A stretch of 64,000 bases of DNA, from positions 434,001 through 498,000 of the forward strand of contig JADKIL010000001.1 of NCBI GenBank assembly GCA_016721315.1, in the 5' to 3' direction. The translations under genes and the position numbers were made by a program. Origin of the DNA: Candidatus Villigracilis vicinus (GTDB lineage: Bacteria; Chloroflexota; Anaerolineae; Anaerolineales; Villigracilaceae). This document shows, one piece after another, positions 27,891-37,581 of this stretch (position 1 is its first letter; every line of letters starts with the position of its first letter). The notes below the pieces were generated by a model. The model saw only the letters and a program-made list of their open reading frames with translations. It had not been told where the DNA came from and made no database searches.

Positions 27891-28853
27891 ATGGACCCTA
27901 TTAGAGGTTTGCATCATGTGACTGCAGTAGCAAGCGACCCACAACGTAACGTGGATTTTTATCGAAACGTGCTTGGGCAGCGGCTGGTCAAGCGCACGGT
28001 CAATTTTGACTCGCCCGATACCTATCATTTTTATTTTGCCGATGAGGTCGGCAACCCCGGCAGCGTATTGACCTTCTTTGCCTGGCCCAATATGCGCCGC
28101 GGTGTGCGTGGTAACGGCGAAACCAATGTTGTGGCATACAACGTCCCGGTTGATTCTTTTCCATTCTGGCAAGAACGGCTTAAACAAAATGGTATTAAAA
28201 CCGAAGCCATTGACACACGGTTTGGGCAGAATGTCCTTGCCTTTTCAGACCCCGATGGGATGGGTGTGGAATTGGTCGAAGTGGAAAGCCTGCCTGCCAT
28301 TCACCATTGGGAAGAGGGTCCCATTCCAGAGGCTTATGCGTTACACGGGTTTCACAGCATAACCCTTTGGCTGGAGGAAGTGGAGTCAACATCCGCATTG
28401 TTAACTGAGGGAATGGGTTATCAGTTCGCAGGTGCGGAGGAGAATCGTCATCGCTTCAAAAGTGACCGGCATGCACTCGGTCACATCGTAGACCTGATTC
28501 ATCGCCCCGGTAAGATGCAGGCGGGGTTCGGTGTGGGCTCCATCCATCACATCGCTTTCCGTGTGGCGAATGATGAGGAGCAGTTGACCTATCAATCCAT
28601 GTTGAGTGAAGCGGGGTTCCGCGTCAGCCCGGTCATGGACCGCAGCTATTTCCATTCCATTTATTTCCGCGAGCAGGGCGGTGTCCTGTTCGAGATCGCA
28701 ACCGACACTCCCGGCTTTTTGATCGACGAACCCAAAACGTCGCTGGGTGAATCCCTGAAGCTCCCGGCATGGGTTGAACCGCAGCGTGCTGAGATCGAAG
28801 CCAGCCTGTTGCCTCTTACTCTTAATCCCATTAAAAAAGCGAGCCTCTCATGA
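27891..28853 (+). CDS. Ring-cleaving dioxygenase of the VOC family (MhqO-like)
   Basis: The 320-residue protein has two glyoxalase/VOC modules. The metal ligands are plausible at His8 (GLHHVTAVA), Glu near 124 (GMGVELVEVE) and His near 222 (SIHHIAFRV), with Glu near 270 (VLFEIATDTPGF). It resembles Bacillus MhqO/MhqE, which handle hydroquinones. It is overlapped by the next gene. Confidence 0.85.
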   Translation: MDPIRGLHHVTAVASDPQRNVDFYRNVLGQRLVKRTVNFDSPDTYHFYFADEVGNPGSVLTFFAWPNMRRGVRGNGETNVVAYNVPVDSFPFWQERLKQNGIKTEAIDTRFGQNVLAFSDPDGMGVELVEVESLPAIHHWEEGPIPEAYALHGFHSITLWLEEVESTSALLTEGMGYQFAGAEENRHRFKSDRHALGHIVDLIHRPGKMQAGFGVGSIHHIAFRVANDEEQLTYQSMLSEAGFRVSPVMDRSYFHSIYFREQGGVLFEIATDTPGFLIDEPKTSLGESLKLPAWVEPQRAEIEASLLPLTLNPIKKASLS

Positions 28854-29485
28854 CCATGCCTCACGCAACATCTCCTGTGTATACAGCGGGCGCAAAATTG
28901 GAAGATGCCAGCGCAGCAATGATCCTCGTCCACGGGCGGGGCGCTTCGGCGCAGGATATTTTGTCTTTGTCAGCGCCTCTGAACTTCCCCGGAGTTGCCT
29001 ACATTGCCCCACAGGCGGAAGGCTCCATCTGGTACCCAAATCGATTGATCGCGCCGGTGGAATCGAACGAGCCGTATCTTTCGGCTGCCATTGCCAAGAT
29101 CGACGGACTGATCAAACATATCGAGGCGAGCGGCATTCCAGTGGAAAAGATATTCATCGGCGGGTTCTCACAAGGCGCCAGCCTCTCTACTGAGTATGTC
29201 ATTCGCAATCCGCGCTCGTATGGTGGTCTGCTCATTTTTAGCGGGGGTTATATTTGGCAAAGTGGAAAACCGCGCGAGGCGGTGGGGAATGTGGCGGCGA
29301 TGCCGGTCTTTAATGGTTGTTCCAATGTAGATCCGTTCATTCCACTGGAACGGGTTAAGGAAACTACTGCATTGCTCACTTCTCTTGGTGCGGACGTTAC
29401 GGAGAGGGTGTATCCCAATATGGACCATACCATCATCGATGATGAGCTTGAACTGGCGAGAGACCTGATCGCGAAACGTTTGTAG
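28850..29485 (+). CDS. Carboxylesterase/phospholipase-like hydrolase (MhqD-like)
   Basis: The 211-residue alpha/beta hydrolase has MILVHGRGASAQDIL, the nucleophile elbow GGFSQGAS (Ser about 105), Asp in NVDPFIPLERV and His in YPNMDHTI near the end. It overlaps the dioxygenase gene by four bases. The same pair (dioxygenase plus hydrolase) is known from mhqOD-type quinone-resistance operons, so a shared role in aromatic or quinone detoxification is inferred. Confidence 0.85.
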   Translation: MTMPHATSPVYTAGAKLEDASAAMILVHGRGASAQDILSLSAPLNFPGVAYIAPQAEGSIWYPNRLIAPVESNEPYLSAAIAKIDGLIKHIEASGIPVEKIFIGGFSQGASLSTEYVIRNPRSYGGLLIFSGGYIWQSGKPREAVGNVAAMPVFNGCSNVDPFIPLERVKETTALLTSLGADVTERVYPNMDHTIIDDELELARDLIAKRL

Positions 29486-29521
29486 AAGAGAATCTTCACA
29501 AGAAACTGAAGATCGTATTCC

Positions 29522-29555
29522 AAGGCTCGAACGGACCCGTTCGAGCCTTTTTATT
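29522..29555 (+). terminator. Terminator after the dioxygenase-hydrolase operon
   Basis: AAGGCTCGAACGG and CCGTTCGAGCCTT form a perfect 13-bp stem around AC, followed by TTTATTTT. Confidence 0.92.
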
Positions 29556-29572
29556 TTGTCATGCTACCGGAA

Positions 29573-29600
29573 TTGTATTTTAGAATGCGCGTGCTATAGT
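29573..29600 (+). promoter_or_regulatory. Candidate promoter of the beta-helix gene
   Basis: TTGTAT (29573-29578) and TATAGT (29595-29600) with a 16-base spacer, 40 bases before the chosen start codon. Confidence 0.4.
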
Positions 29601-29639
29601 GGAATTGAAAAGAGGCGTTTTCGTCTCATTGGTGTTCCT

Positions 29640-32600
29640 ATGAAAGCAATCTCAGAATTTTCGAAGTTTTTTCGCCCTCTGGCCTTTGTTTGCATGATCG
29701 GGGCAATGGCGTTTTCTGTGGGTACGCCTGCGCAATCAGTTGATGCGAGTGCAGCTGGGGATTTTAGTCAGATTAGTTTTGTTGCGAATATCGAAACAGC
29801 GGGAGTTGTTGTCAGCGGTTCTGGGCTGCCCGCCTCTGCGCAATTGACCTACCGTCGCAGCGGTGAGGCGAATTGGAGTCCGGGTCACCCGCTCATGCGC
29901 ATCAAGGATGGACGGTTGGTGGGGAGTCTATTCAATCTGACGCAATCCACGACCTATGAGGTAAAAGTTTCAGATGGTTCCTCTGAGGTCAGCGGTACAT
30001 TCACCACCCAGCCGGACGAATTATCCTTTACACCTACCAATGTAATATATGTAAACGACGACGCGTTCCCAGGCGGGGACGGTTCGATTACCGCGCCTTT
30101 TCGTACGATCCAAGAAGGTGTCAACCGGGCACTGCCTGGCTCGCAGGTTTTGGTTGCAGATGGAATTTATAAAGAGGCGGTTACATTCCCAGACTCGGGC
30201 ACATCCGGGAATTGGATACAGGTCAAAGCGGAGGGGGGCGGCGCGATTTTAGATGGGTCCATTTCCATTCCGGTGGAGGAGTGGAAGCCAATGGATGGGA
30301 AGCCGAATGTCTGGTTCACGAAGGTCAACCCTGGCATTAAATATCTGGCGAGGGATGGGCTGCGGTTTTATAAGTATGATTTTCTAAACGACCTGTTGGA
30401 TGCAAATGGGCACAATAATGTGCCCATGGGTGAAGGCTGGTTCTACGACCCGGTTAACGCGCGCTTGTATGTTCATACCAACCGCGAGCCGTATAAATAT
30501 ACATGGCAGGTGCCGCAGTTCAATGCCGCCTTTTTGGCAGACGAGCGCGATTGGATCTGGATCGAAGGATTTGAGATGCGTTATTACGGCACCGAATTTG
30601 GCTGCGGCGTATGTTCGAAGAACTCCTCCCACATTGTGATCCGTAAGAACAGAATTCACAACGTACAGAATCCGGTCTTTGTAGAGTGGACAGGCGGGGA
30701 AGATCGCGGCAATGATACGCGTATTGAATATAACGAGATGTCTGATCCGGTGTTCGGCGAGTGGGCGTGGAATGCCGTCAAAGGGACTTCGATGGAGTCC
30801 ATGGCGATCGTCCTACGTGGACATATCGGCGCGATCGTGCGCGGAAACACCATCCATCATTATTTCAACGGTATTTACACCAGCTCATCGGCAGCATTGA
30901 ATGATCCGGGTGTTGCCTTCGATGCCGATATTTATAATAACTACATTCATCACATCGGCGATGATGCGCTCGAACCGGAAGGGACGTGTGTCAACCATCG
31001 CTTTAGGAATAATAAGGTTGATTCGACCCTGGTTGGTATATCACTTGCTCCTATAACCATGGGACCCGTTTGGATTTTGCGGAATACCTTCGTAAACTTT
31101 ACAGCTCGTAGTGTGAAATGGGACAGAAATTCGGATGGCTGGGTTTTGATGTATCACAATACCAGTTTTACGACATTTGCCAATACACATTCTGTTGAGT
31201 TGATCAGCGCGGCGCAAAATTCCATCTTGCGAAATAATATTTTTCATGCCAATGGATATTCAGTAGAAGCCCATAACCCCGGTTCTATGGGTCACGATTG
31301 GAATTACAACAACTGGTTCACTTTAAACGCCAGTACCCGCTTTGTGTGGGAAGGTATTTCGTATGCCGATTTGAATCAATTGTGCCATTCAGCAGGTTTG
31401 GATTGTAATGGGCATGAAAGTTCGCCTGGTTTATCGACAGATATGACTTTGCTGCCGAATAGCTCAAATATTGACCGCGGTATTCTGCTTCCTGGAATCA
31501 ATGATCAGTTTGGTGGCAGTGCCCCAGACTTGGGCGCGTTCGAGTCTGGGTATGGCATCCCGCCTACGACCAATACGCCTGCCCCAATTACAACGGATAC
31601 ACCTGCACCAGCAGAGCCTGCGTTTCCGACAGTCAGTACCATTTTGCGCACAGATCCGACTCCCAGTAATGCAGAGTTGGTACATTTTAATGTGACCTTC
31701 TCTAAAGAGGTCAGCGGTGTGGACGTGGGTGATTTTATTTTGACCACAACTGGCTTGATAGCTAACTCGTCCATCACCGAGGTTTTTGGTTCAGGAAATT
31801 CATATATAGTCACGGCAAATACAGGCACGGGCGATGGGACGTTACGTCTTGACCTGGTGGATAACGATAGCATCCTGGATTCGACGTTTATTCCATTGGG
31901 CGGGGCGGGCACTGGGAACGGGGACTTTTTCGCTGGCGAAATTTACGTTAATAACAAGAACGCTCCAAGCGTGACCTCGATCTTGCGCGCAGACCCAAGC
32001 CCTACTACGGCTGGAAGCGTAGGCTTCACCGTCACGTTTTCGGAGCCTGTCACCGGCGTGGATGCGGCTGATTTTGCCGCAACCGTTATCGGCTTGAGCG
32101 ATGCGGGAGCTGCATCCGTGAACGGAGCAGAGGCAGCATATACCGTCGTCGTCAATACAGGCAGCGGCAGTGGGTCGCTGCGCCTGGACCTGGTCGATAA
32201 CGACAGCATTCTCGATGCGGCAGGATCTCCGTTGGGTGGTGCAGGTATGGGGAATGGTGATTTTACTGCTGGTGATACCTATATTGTGGACCGTTTGACC
32301 CCTGTCATTCAGTCCGTCTCTTTTAGTTCTGATGGGGCGCAAGACGGCTGGATCCTCGAATCAAAAGAGACTAGTAACAAAGGCGGCACACTGAATTCGA
32401 ACGCTATTACCTTTAGAGTGGGTGACAATGCACAGGATAATCAGTACCGTTCGATATTGCAATTCCCCACAGCGTCGCTGCCGGATACAGCCATTATTAC
32501 GCAGGCGATCTTGACTTTGCAAACTGAAAAAATCGTTGGGACAAATCCATTTGATACCCATCGTGCCATGTGGGTGGATCTGCGTCAGGGTGCCTTCGGT

Positions 32601-32894
32601 AGTTTCGGTCCGCTTCAGATCGGTGCGCTGCAAATATCCGATTTTCAAGCACCTGCCAGTTTGTACAATGCCGGGCTGATCCTGAACAACCCGGTGGGCG
32701 GCTGGTATTGGACGAACCTCGACGTTTCCGCCTTTCCTTATATCAATTTGAAAGGGGGCACTCAGATTCGTTTGGGCTTTCAATTGGATGATGATGACGA
32801 CCGACGCGATGATTATCTTTCCTTTTTCAGTGGAAATTATGGGGTAAATTCTGCCCGCCCTCAATTAACGATCAAGTATTACGTCCCAAAATAG
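29640..32894 (+). CDS. Large secreted right-handed beta-helix protein with Ig-like repeats and a C-terminal DNRLRE domain
   Basis: I start at ATG 29640, where a signal peptide follows (LAFVCMIGAMAFSVGTPAQS); the longer frame has no signal. The protein has 1084 residues. A fibronectin-like segment is followed by a pectate-lyase-type beta-helix (VNDDAFPGGDGSITAPFRTIQEGVNRALPGSQVLVADGIY, then N-rich turns). A Pro/Thr linker leads to two repeats of about 100 residues, each with LVDNDSILD, and a DNRLRE-type end domain (YRSILQFPTASLPDTAIITQAILTL). A polysaccharide-binding or -cleaving surface role is likely; catalytic residues cannot be named. Confidence 0.8.
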   Translation: MKAISEFSKFFRPLAFVCMIGAMAFSVGTPAQSVDASAAGDFSQISFVANIETAGVVVSGSGLPASAQLTYRRSGEANWSPGHPLMRIKDGRLVGSLFNLTQSTTYEVKVSDGSSEVSGTFTTQPDELSFTPTNVIYVNDDAFPGGDGSITAPFRTIQEGVNRALPGSQVLVADGIYKEAVTFPDSGTSGNWIQVKAEGGGAILDGSISIPVEEWKPMDGKPNVWFTKVNPGIKYLARDGLRFYKYDFLNDLLDANGHNNVPMGEGWFYDPVNARLYVHTNREPYKYTWQVPQFNAAFLADERDWIWIEGFEMRYYGTEFGCGVCSKNSSHIVIRKNRIHNVQNPVFVEWTGGEDRGNDTRIEYNEMSDPVFGEWAWNAVKGTSMESMAIVLRGHIGAIVRGNTIHHYFNGIYTSSSAALNDPGVAFDADIYNNYIHHIGDDALEPEGTCVNHRFRNNKVDSTLVGISLAPITMGPVWILRNTFVNFTARSVKWDRNSDGWVLMYHNTSFTTFANTHSVELISAAQNSILRNNIFHANGYSVEAHNPGSMGHDWNYNNWFTLNASTRFVWEGISYADLNQLCHSAGLDCNGHESSPGLSTDMTLLPNSSNIDRGILLPGINDQFGGSAPDLGAFESGYGIPPTTNTPAPITTDTPAPAEPAFPTVSTILRTDPTPSNAELVHFNVTFSKEVSGVDVGDFILTTTGLIANSSITEVFGSGNSYIVTANTGTGDGTLRLDLVDNDSILDSTFIPLGGAGTGNGDFFAGEIYVNNKNAPSVTSILRADPSPTTAGSVGFTVTFSEPVTGVDAADFAATVIGLSDAGAASVNGAEAAYTVVVNTGSGSGSLRLDLVDNDSILDAAGSPLGGAGMGNGDFTAGDTYIVDRLTPVIQSVSFSSDGAQDGWILESKETSNKGGTLNSNAITFRVGDNAQDNQYRSILQFPTASLPDTAIITQAILTLQTEKIVGTNPFDTHRAMWVDLRQGAFGSFGPLQIGALQISDFQAPASLYNAGLILNNPVGGWYWTNLDVSAFPYINLKGGTQIRLGFQLDDDDDRRDDYLSFFSGNYGVNSARPQLTIKYYVPK

Positions 32895-32966
32895 GAACGT
32901 GCAGATCAAAAGTACCTTCGGTTAATGAAATCTAAGCCTGAGAAGTTTTTATGCCCAGCACAGGTA

Positions 32967-33085
32967 TAATTTACTTTTATTCAATAGACTTCTTGTAAAA
33001 GTCTATTTTTCGCCCTGCTCAAGGCGGCGTCCTCGCCGCCGGGGATTGCGGCGAGAGCACTTATGCTAATTTACTTTTATTCAAT
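32967..33085. repeat. Hairpin-rich insertion flanked by 19-bp direct repeats
   Basis: TAATTTACTTTTATTCAAT occurs at 32967-32985 and again at 33067-33085, exactly 100 bases apart. Between the copies lie two hairpins (GACTTcttgtaaAAGTC near 32987-33003, and GGCGGCG-TCCT-CGCCGCC at 33023-33040). It looks like a small non-autonomous element with a long target duplication just before the TIR-WD40 gene. Confidence 0.5.
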
Positions 33086-33106
33086 TTATCTAGAGGTTGG
33101 TGACGC

Positions 33107-36058
33107 ATGGCAGGTATTTTTATTTCATACTCGCGTAAGGACTCTGAAGTTGCCCACAAACTGATGGCGGATTTTAAGTCCGCTGGAATGGATGTATGGG
33201 TGGACTGGGAAGACATCCCTCCTGCGGTCGGCTGGCTCGACCAGATCCTTCAGGGCATTGAGCAGGCAGATGCTTTTCTTTTCCTTGTCAGCCCGGATTC
33301 TATAAAATCTGAGGTGTGTAAAGTTGAATGGATGCACGCCAAAAAGAACGCCAAGCGCATCATCCCCATCGTTGTTCGCGACGTTGATCCAAACGCCACC
33401 GAAACCACCATCCGTGATTTGAATTGGATCTTCCTGCGGGAGACGGATGATTACGCAAAGGGGATCGATAAAGTAAAACTGGCGATCGATCTGGATGTTG
33501 AATGGTTGCGTGAACATCGTCGGTTACAAGTCCGCGCCCTGGAGTGGGATCGTAAAAAAGAAGCCAGCCTCCTTCTGCGTGGAGCCGATTTGCGCAGTGC
33601 TGCACTGATGCTGGCTACGCATGGGAATGGCGACCCCAAACCTTCTGAATTGCAGGATCTATATCTTTCGGTCAGTAAACGCAGTGAGCGGGCTCGAACA
33701 GCCGTATTTATTACCGCAGCCGCAACCCTCGTCATCATGATTTTGTTATCGCTTTTTGCCATCAGCCAGCGGCAAGTTGCTTTGGAAAATGCTCAAGCTG
33801 CCGAAGTAGCAAGACAAAAGGCTGTCGAAAATGAAGAACGCGCCAAAAGCAGCGAGAAAGCTGCCGTTGCAGCCAAAGCGAAAGCGATCACGAATGAGGC
33901 GATCGCAGAAGCCCAGCGCAGTGCAGCCCGTGGGCAGATCTACCAGTCCAGAACGGGTGGCTTATTCACCAGTACATTATTTGCGATCGACTCGCTTCGC
34001 AGAAAACCGTCTGTAGAAGCGGACGATATCCTTAGAAAGAATATCAGCCTGCTGCCGATTCCTGTTAAGCAGTCTGAAAGGGAAGGCTCGATCCTCCACA
34101 TAGAAATTAGTCCAGATGGTTCAACCTTTGTATCGACCAGTGAAGACGGCAGTGCCTGTCTTTCCCGCTTTGAGGATGGTCAAAATAAATTCTGTGTAAA
34201 CAGCCCAGGGGCAGTTCTAGATGCGGTCTTTAGTCCCGACGGAAAGATTCTGGTCATCAGTGATTCTTCCGGCATGGTTCAAGTCTTGAACGCAAATGAC
34301 GGCACACCCTTAAAACAATTCGATTGGGGAGTTTCGGTGCGCGATGTGAACATCAGCCCGGATGGAGACCTGCTTGCAATGACGCGCGATGATGCGCGTA
34401 TCAATCTGATCCGGCTTTCCAGCTATGAGCCATACGGCGAGTTCTCTGTATATGGGAATTTACGCGTCACTGCCTTCAGCCCCGATGGTGAATGGTTTGC
34501 CGCCGCCTCGGATATCGGCTCGATCACATTTTGGAATTTGGGCACCAAGCAGATCATCACCGGGGGAGCGCATCGCGATGAAATATTCGAGATCGCTTTC
34601 AGCCCGAATAGTAATCAACTGATCTCAGGTAGTGCCGATAACTGCGCTGTGCTAACGAGTCCCTTCACTGGTGAGGAGATCCTGCGCGTCCTTAATGAAG
34701 ACCGGGTTACGAACGTAGCCTTCAGTCCAGATGGAACCTGGTTTGTAACCGCCTCCGATGATTTTCGTATCCGTGTTTGGGATACAAAGACAGGCGAAGA
34801 GCGTCTGCGCTTTTTGCAGGATAGCGTAGTGAGTGAAGTCAAGATCAGCCCCGACGGTTTATGGATCGCATCTACCGGCTCCGACCGAACCGTGCGCGTG
34901 TGGAGCGCTGCCAGCGGCTCCGAAATGTTCCAAATCCCTTTGCGCGAAGATGGAACCGTACTGGAATTTAGCGCGGATAATCGCTATCTTGTAGCAGGAG
35001 ATTTGGGAGGTAACATTTCCATTTGGGATATCTCCGCTCTTTCGATGAACACCGGATATATGCGTTTCGACGAATTTGTCTCAAATATTGAAATGAGCCC
35101 CGATGGTGGGTGGTATGCCGCTTCAGCCGGGGGAGAGGTCTGGGTATTCGACCCCGCGCTTTTTGACACGCGGATAACCCCCCAAGGCAAGCCGATCATT
35201 GATTTTCATCCGGATTTCGTTTATGACCTTGCCATTGATCCGCAGGGTAACTGGCTGGCTGCATCAACCTTTGAGGGACAAGTCGCTCTCTTTAATAAAT
35301 CTCAGGGCAATACACGCTCCATTGCGAGCGCAGGTCCGGCTCAGTTATTGGCTTTTACACCCGATGGTCAATCTCTAATTCTTGGCAGCGAAGATGGCAT
35401 GCTGCAAAATCGTGGCTTGGATGGCAGCGATAATGGCATTCTCTGGCAGGCTCCCTCGGCTGTATATGCATTCGCTGTCTCCACAACGAACCAACTTGCT
35501 GTCGGCATGGATGGCAAGGTCGTCATACTTGATCTGGATACGAAAACTGTTGTGAGCGAAGTCAGTGCGCCTGGCGCAAATTATCTGCTCACATTCAGCC
35601 CGGATGGAAATACTCTGGCGTCGAGCGCATGGTCCAGCACCTCCTCCGGGCAGACGTATGTCTGGGTATTGGAGGACGGTGAGTACGACAAACTCGCTGA
35701 ATATTCGGGTCCCCCAACATCTTCCATCTTGTTTGACCCCAAAGGCAGCCAGTTGTTTCTTGGCGGTACGGATGAGATATTCGTTTACGATGCAATTACC
35801 GGCATGGAATTGAATCGCATCCGTCAAAAGAGTGATGTGACCGGGCTGACATTTTCACCCGATGGAGAAACCCTCTTTGGATCTTCTCTAAAAACCATTC
35901 AAGTTTATGATCTCACGTTAATGAAGACCATACCTGAGGAAGAGGTTGTCGCGGCGGCGTGTAGTCGTTTGACACGCAACTTTAGTACATCCGAGTGGCG
36001 CTTTTTCTTCAACGATGAGAAATATGTGCAATTGTGCCCAAACTTGCCTATCCCATAA
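33107..36058 (+). CDS. TIR domain - transmembrane - WD40 repeat protein
   Basis: The 983-residue protein starts with a TIR domain (residues ~1-125: IFISYSRKDSEVAHKL, VSPDSIKSEVCKVEW with candidate catalytic Glu74). A linker leads to one membrane segment (~198-220, VFITAAATLVIMILLSLFAI), then an Ala/Lys/Glu-rich coiled coil (~225-275). From ~300 to the end are WD40-type repeats (DGSTFVSTSEDGSA, FSPDGTWFVTASDDFRIRVWDTKTGEE, ISPDGLWIASTGSDRTVRVW). TIR domains of this type often consume NAD or make signal nucleotides; WD40 repeats bind a partner. Stand-alone gene with its own terminator. Confidence 0.88.
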   Translation: MAGIFISYSRKDSEVAHKLMADFKSAGMDVWVDWEDIPPAVGWLDQILQGIEQADAFLFLVSPDSIKSEVCKVEWMHAKKNAKRIIPIVVRDVDPNATETTIRDLNWIFLRETDDYAKGIDKVKLAIDLDVEWLREHRRLQVRALEWDRKKEASLLLRGADLRSAALMLATHGNGDPKPSELQDLYLSVSKRSERARTAVFITAAATLVIMILLSLFAISQRQVALENAQAAEVARQKAVENEERAKSSEKAAVAAKAKAITNEAIAEAQRSAARGQIYQSRTGGLFTSTLFAIDSLRRKPSVEADDILRKNISLLPIPVKQSEREGSILHIEISPDGSTFVSTSEDGSACLSRFEDGQNKFCVNSPGAVLDAVFSPDGKILVISDSSGMVQVLNANDGTPLKQFDWGVSVRDVNISPDGDLLAMTRDDARINLIRLSSYEPYGEFSVYGNLRVTAFSPDGEWFAAASDIGSITFWNLGTKQIITGGAHRDEIFEIAFSPNSNQLISGSADNCAVLTSPFTGEEILRVLNEDRVTNVAFSPDGTWFVTASDDFRIRVWDTKTGEERLRFLQDSVVSEVKISPDGLWIASTGSDRTVRVWSAASGSEMFQIPLREDGTVLEFSADNRYLVAGDLGGNISIWDISALSMNTGYMRFDEFVSNIEMSPDGGWYAASAGGEVWVFDPALFDTRITPQGKPIIDFHPDFVYDLAIDPQGNWLAASTFEGQVALFNKSQGNTRSIASAGPAQLLAFTPDGQSLILGSEDGMLQNRGLDGSDNGILWQAPSAVYAFAVSTTNQLAVGMDGKVVILDLDTKTVVSEVSAPGANYLLTFSPDGNTLASSAWSSTSSGQTYVWVLEDGEYDKLAEYSGPPTSSILFDPKGSQLFLGGTDEIFVYDAITGMELNRIRQKSDVTGLTFSPDGETLFGSSLKTIQVYDLTLMKTIPEEEVVAAACSRLTRNFSTSEWRFFFNDEKYVQLCPNLPIP

Positions 36059-36080
36059 GAATGCACCTTTAATTGCCCTT

Positions 36081-36118
36081 AAAAACCGCCGTCTGACCCA
36101 ACGAGATGGCGGTTTTTT
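36081..36118 (+). terminator. Terminator after the TIR-WD40 gene
   Basis: AAAAACCGCC pairs with GGCGGTTTTTT around an 18-base loop. It separates this gene from the TIR-FGE operon. The region 36119-36308 after it is AT-rich with no gene seen. Confidence 0.8.
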
Positions 36119-36308
36119 CATTAAAATTTTGAAAGGTGTGGGAAAACCTTTATATGTGAATAATGGTACAATTCAACGGAATTCAGTAAATTCCCATATT
36201 TAATAATAAAATTTTTAGCCTTAATTTTAGACGCTGAAGTCGCACCTCGTGCAGGGTGGAATCGCACCCAATTCAACGCACCGAGAGATTGAATGCTGAG
36301 CCATCATC

Positions 36309-37544
36309 ATGCGAATCTTCATCTCCTATCGTCGCGCAGATAGCACCTATCACATTGGTCGCATCAAAGACAGGCTTGAATCTGCTTTTGGAAACAAAAG
36401 CGTTTTTCGTGACCTGGATGATATCCCGGCCGGGGTCGATTTTCGATCCGTGTTGGAAAAAGAAACCCATGGGTGTCAGGTCATGCTTGTTATCATTGGT
36501 CCGCAATGGGCAGGTATTACCGATTCAGTAGGGAACAAACGACTCTTCGACCCAAACGATTTTACGCGCATTGAGGTGGAGACGGGTCTCAGGGGCTTGG
36601 AACAGAACCGTATCATGGTGGTCCCAGTCCTTTTGATGAATGCCCCCATGCCATCGCCGCATGATATTCCCGAAAGTCTATTACAACTTACCTTCCAAAA
36701 CGCCATCAGCATTCGCAATGATCCGGATTTCAATGCGGATATCGAACGACTCATTCGCGATATCCGCCGTTGGCGCGGATATGCCGAAGAAGATATTGCC
36801 GTTGAATATTTTGAGCCAAAAACCGTTCACATCGCAGAGGGGAAATTTTGGATGGGCAGCCCAGCGGCTCAGGGCGGACCCGGAACCGAATCGCCGGAAC
36901 ATGAAGTTTTTCTACCCGATTATCGCATCGGCAAGTATCCCGTAACCAATGCCCAGTTCGAAGAGTTCATTCGCGATACCGGCAGGCTGGTCACGCCCAA
37001 TATGGGTTGGGACGGTCAACATTCGCCAAAAGACCGCCTCAATCATCCGGTCACGGGAATCACATTCTATGATGCCATAACCTACTGCCAATGGTTATCG
37101 GGGCGAACCGGACGGAAATACACTCTTCCAAATGAAGCCCAATGGGAAAAAGCCTGCCGTGCAGGCGGGCGAACTTTATACCCATGGGGGGATGAGTTTG
37201 AAAATGGGCGCTGTAACCACGGCGCTGCCCTGCTTGCACCAGTGGACGCCTTCTCCGCACAAAATGAATTTGGCTGCTTCGATCTGGTGGGCAACATCCG
37301 GCAGTGGACATGTTCACTTTGGGGAGAGAAGCGCCTTGCGCCTGACCCTGATTTTACATATCCATGGAAGGATGACCGGCGTAATGACCTGAATGCCAGT
37401 CGTCAGGTTCGCAGAGTGATCCGCGGCAGTTCCATGAAAGATGATACGGCTTTACTACGTTGCGCTGCTCGGAGTGGGCAGGCTCCCGATGATGCGGGGC
37501 TTCCCGGTGCTCGCAACGGTTTTCGAATTGCCATGAGTGTTTAG
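36309..37544 (+). CDS. TIR domain fused to a formylglycine-generating-enzyme-like (FGE/SUMF1) domain
   Basis: The 411-residue protein has an N-terminal TIR domain (~1-145: RIFISYRRADSTYHIGRIKDRL, FRDLDDIPAGVDF, DFTRIEVETGL with candidate catalytic Glu89). It is followed by an FGE-sulfatase domain (~170-411: EGKFWMGSPAAQGG, PVTNAQFEEFI, NHPVTGITFYDAITYCQWLS, LPNEAQWEKACR, GNIRQWTCSLWG, RVIRGSSM, GARNGFRIA). FGE-like domains in such fusions usually act as binding modules rather than sulfatase activators. No strong ribosome site is seen. It is first of a three-gene operon. Confidence 0.88.
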   Translation: MRIFISYRRADSTYHIGRIKDRLESAFGNKSVFRDLDDIPAGVDFRSVLEKETHGCQVMLVIIGPQWAGITDSVGNKRLFDPNDFTRIEVETGLRGLEQNRIMVVPVLLMNAPMPSPHDIPESLLQLTFQNAISIRNDPDFNADIERLIRDIRRWRGYAEEDIAVEYFEPKTVHIAEGKFWMGSPAAQGGPGTESPEHEVFLPDYRIGKYPVTNAQFEEFIRDTGRLVTPNMGWDGQHSPKDRLNHPVTGITFYDAITYCQWLSGRTGRKYTLPNEAQWEKACRAGGRTLYPWGDEFENGRCNHGAALLAPVDAFSAQNEFGCFDLVGNIRQWTCSLWGEKRLAPDPDFTYPWKDDRRNDLNASRQVRRVIRGSSMKDDTALLRCAARSGQAPDDAGLPGARNGFRIAMSV

Positions 37545-37581
37545 AAGGCAGAAAATTGTAAAAAAATTAAGGCGGTGAACG

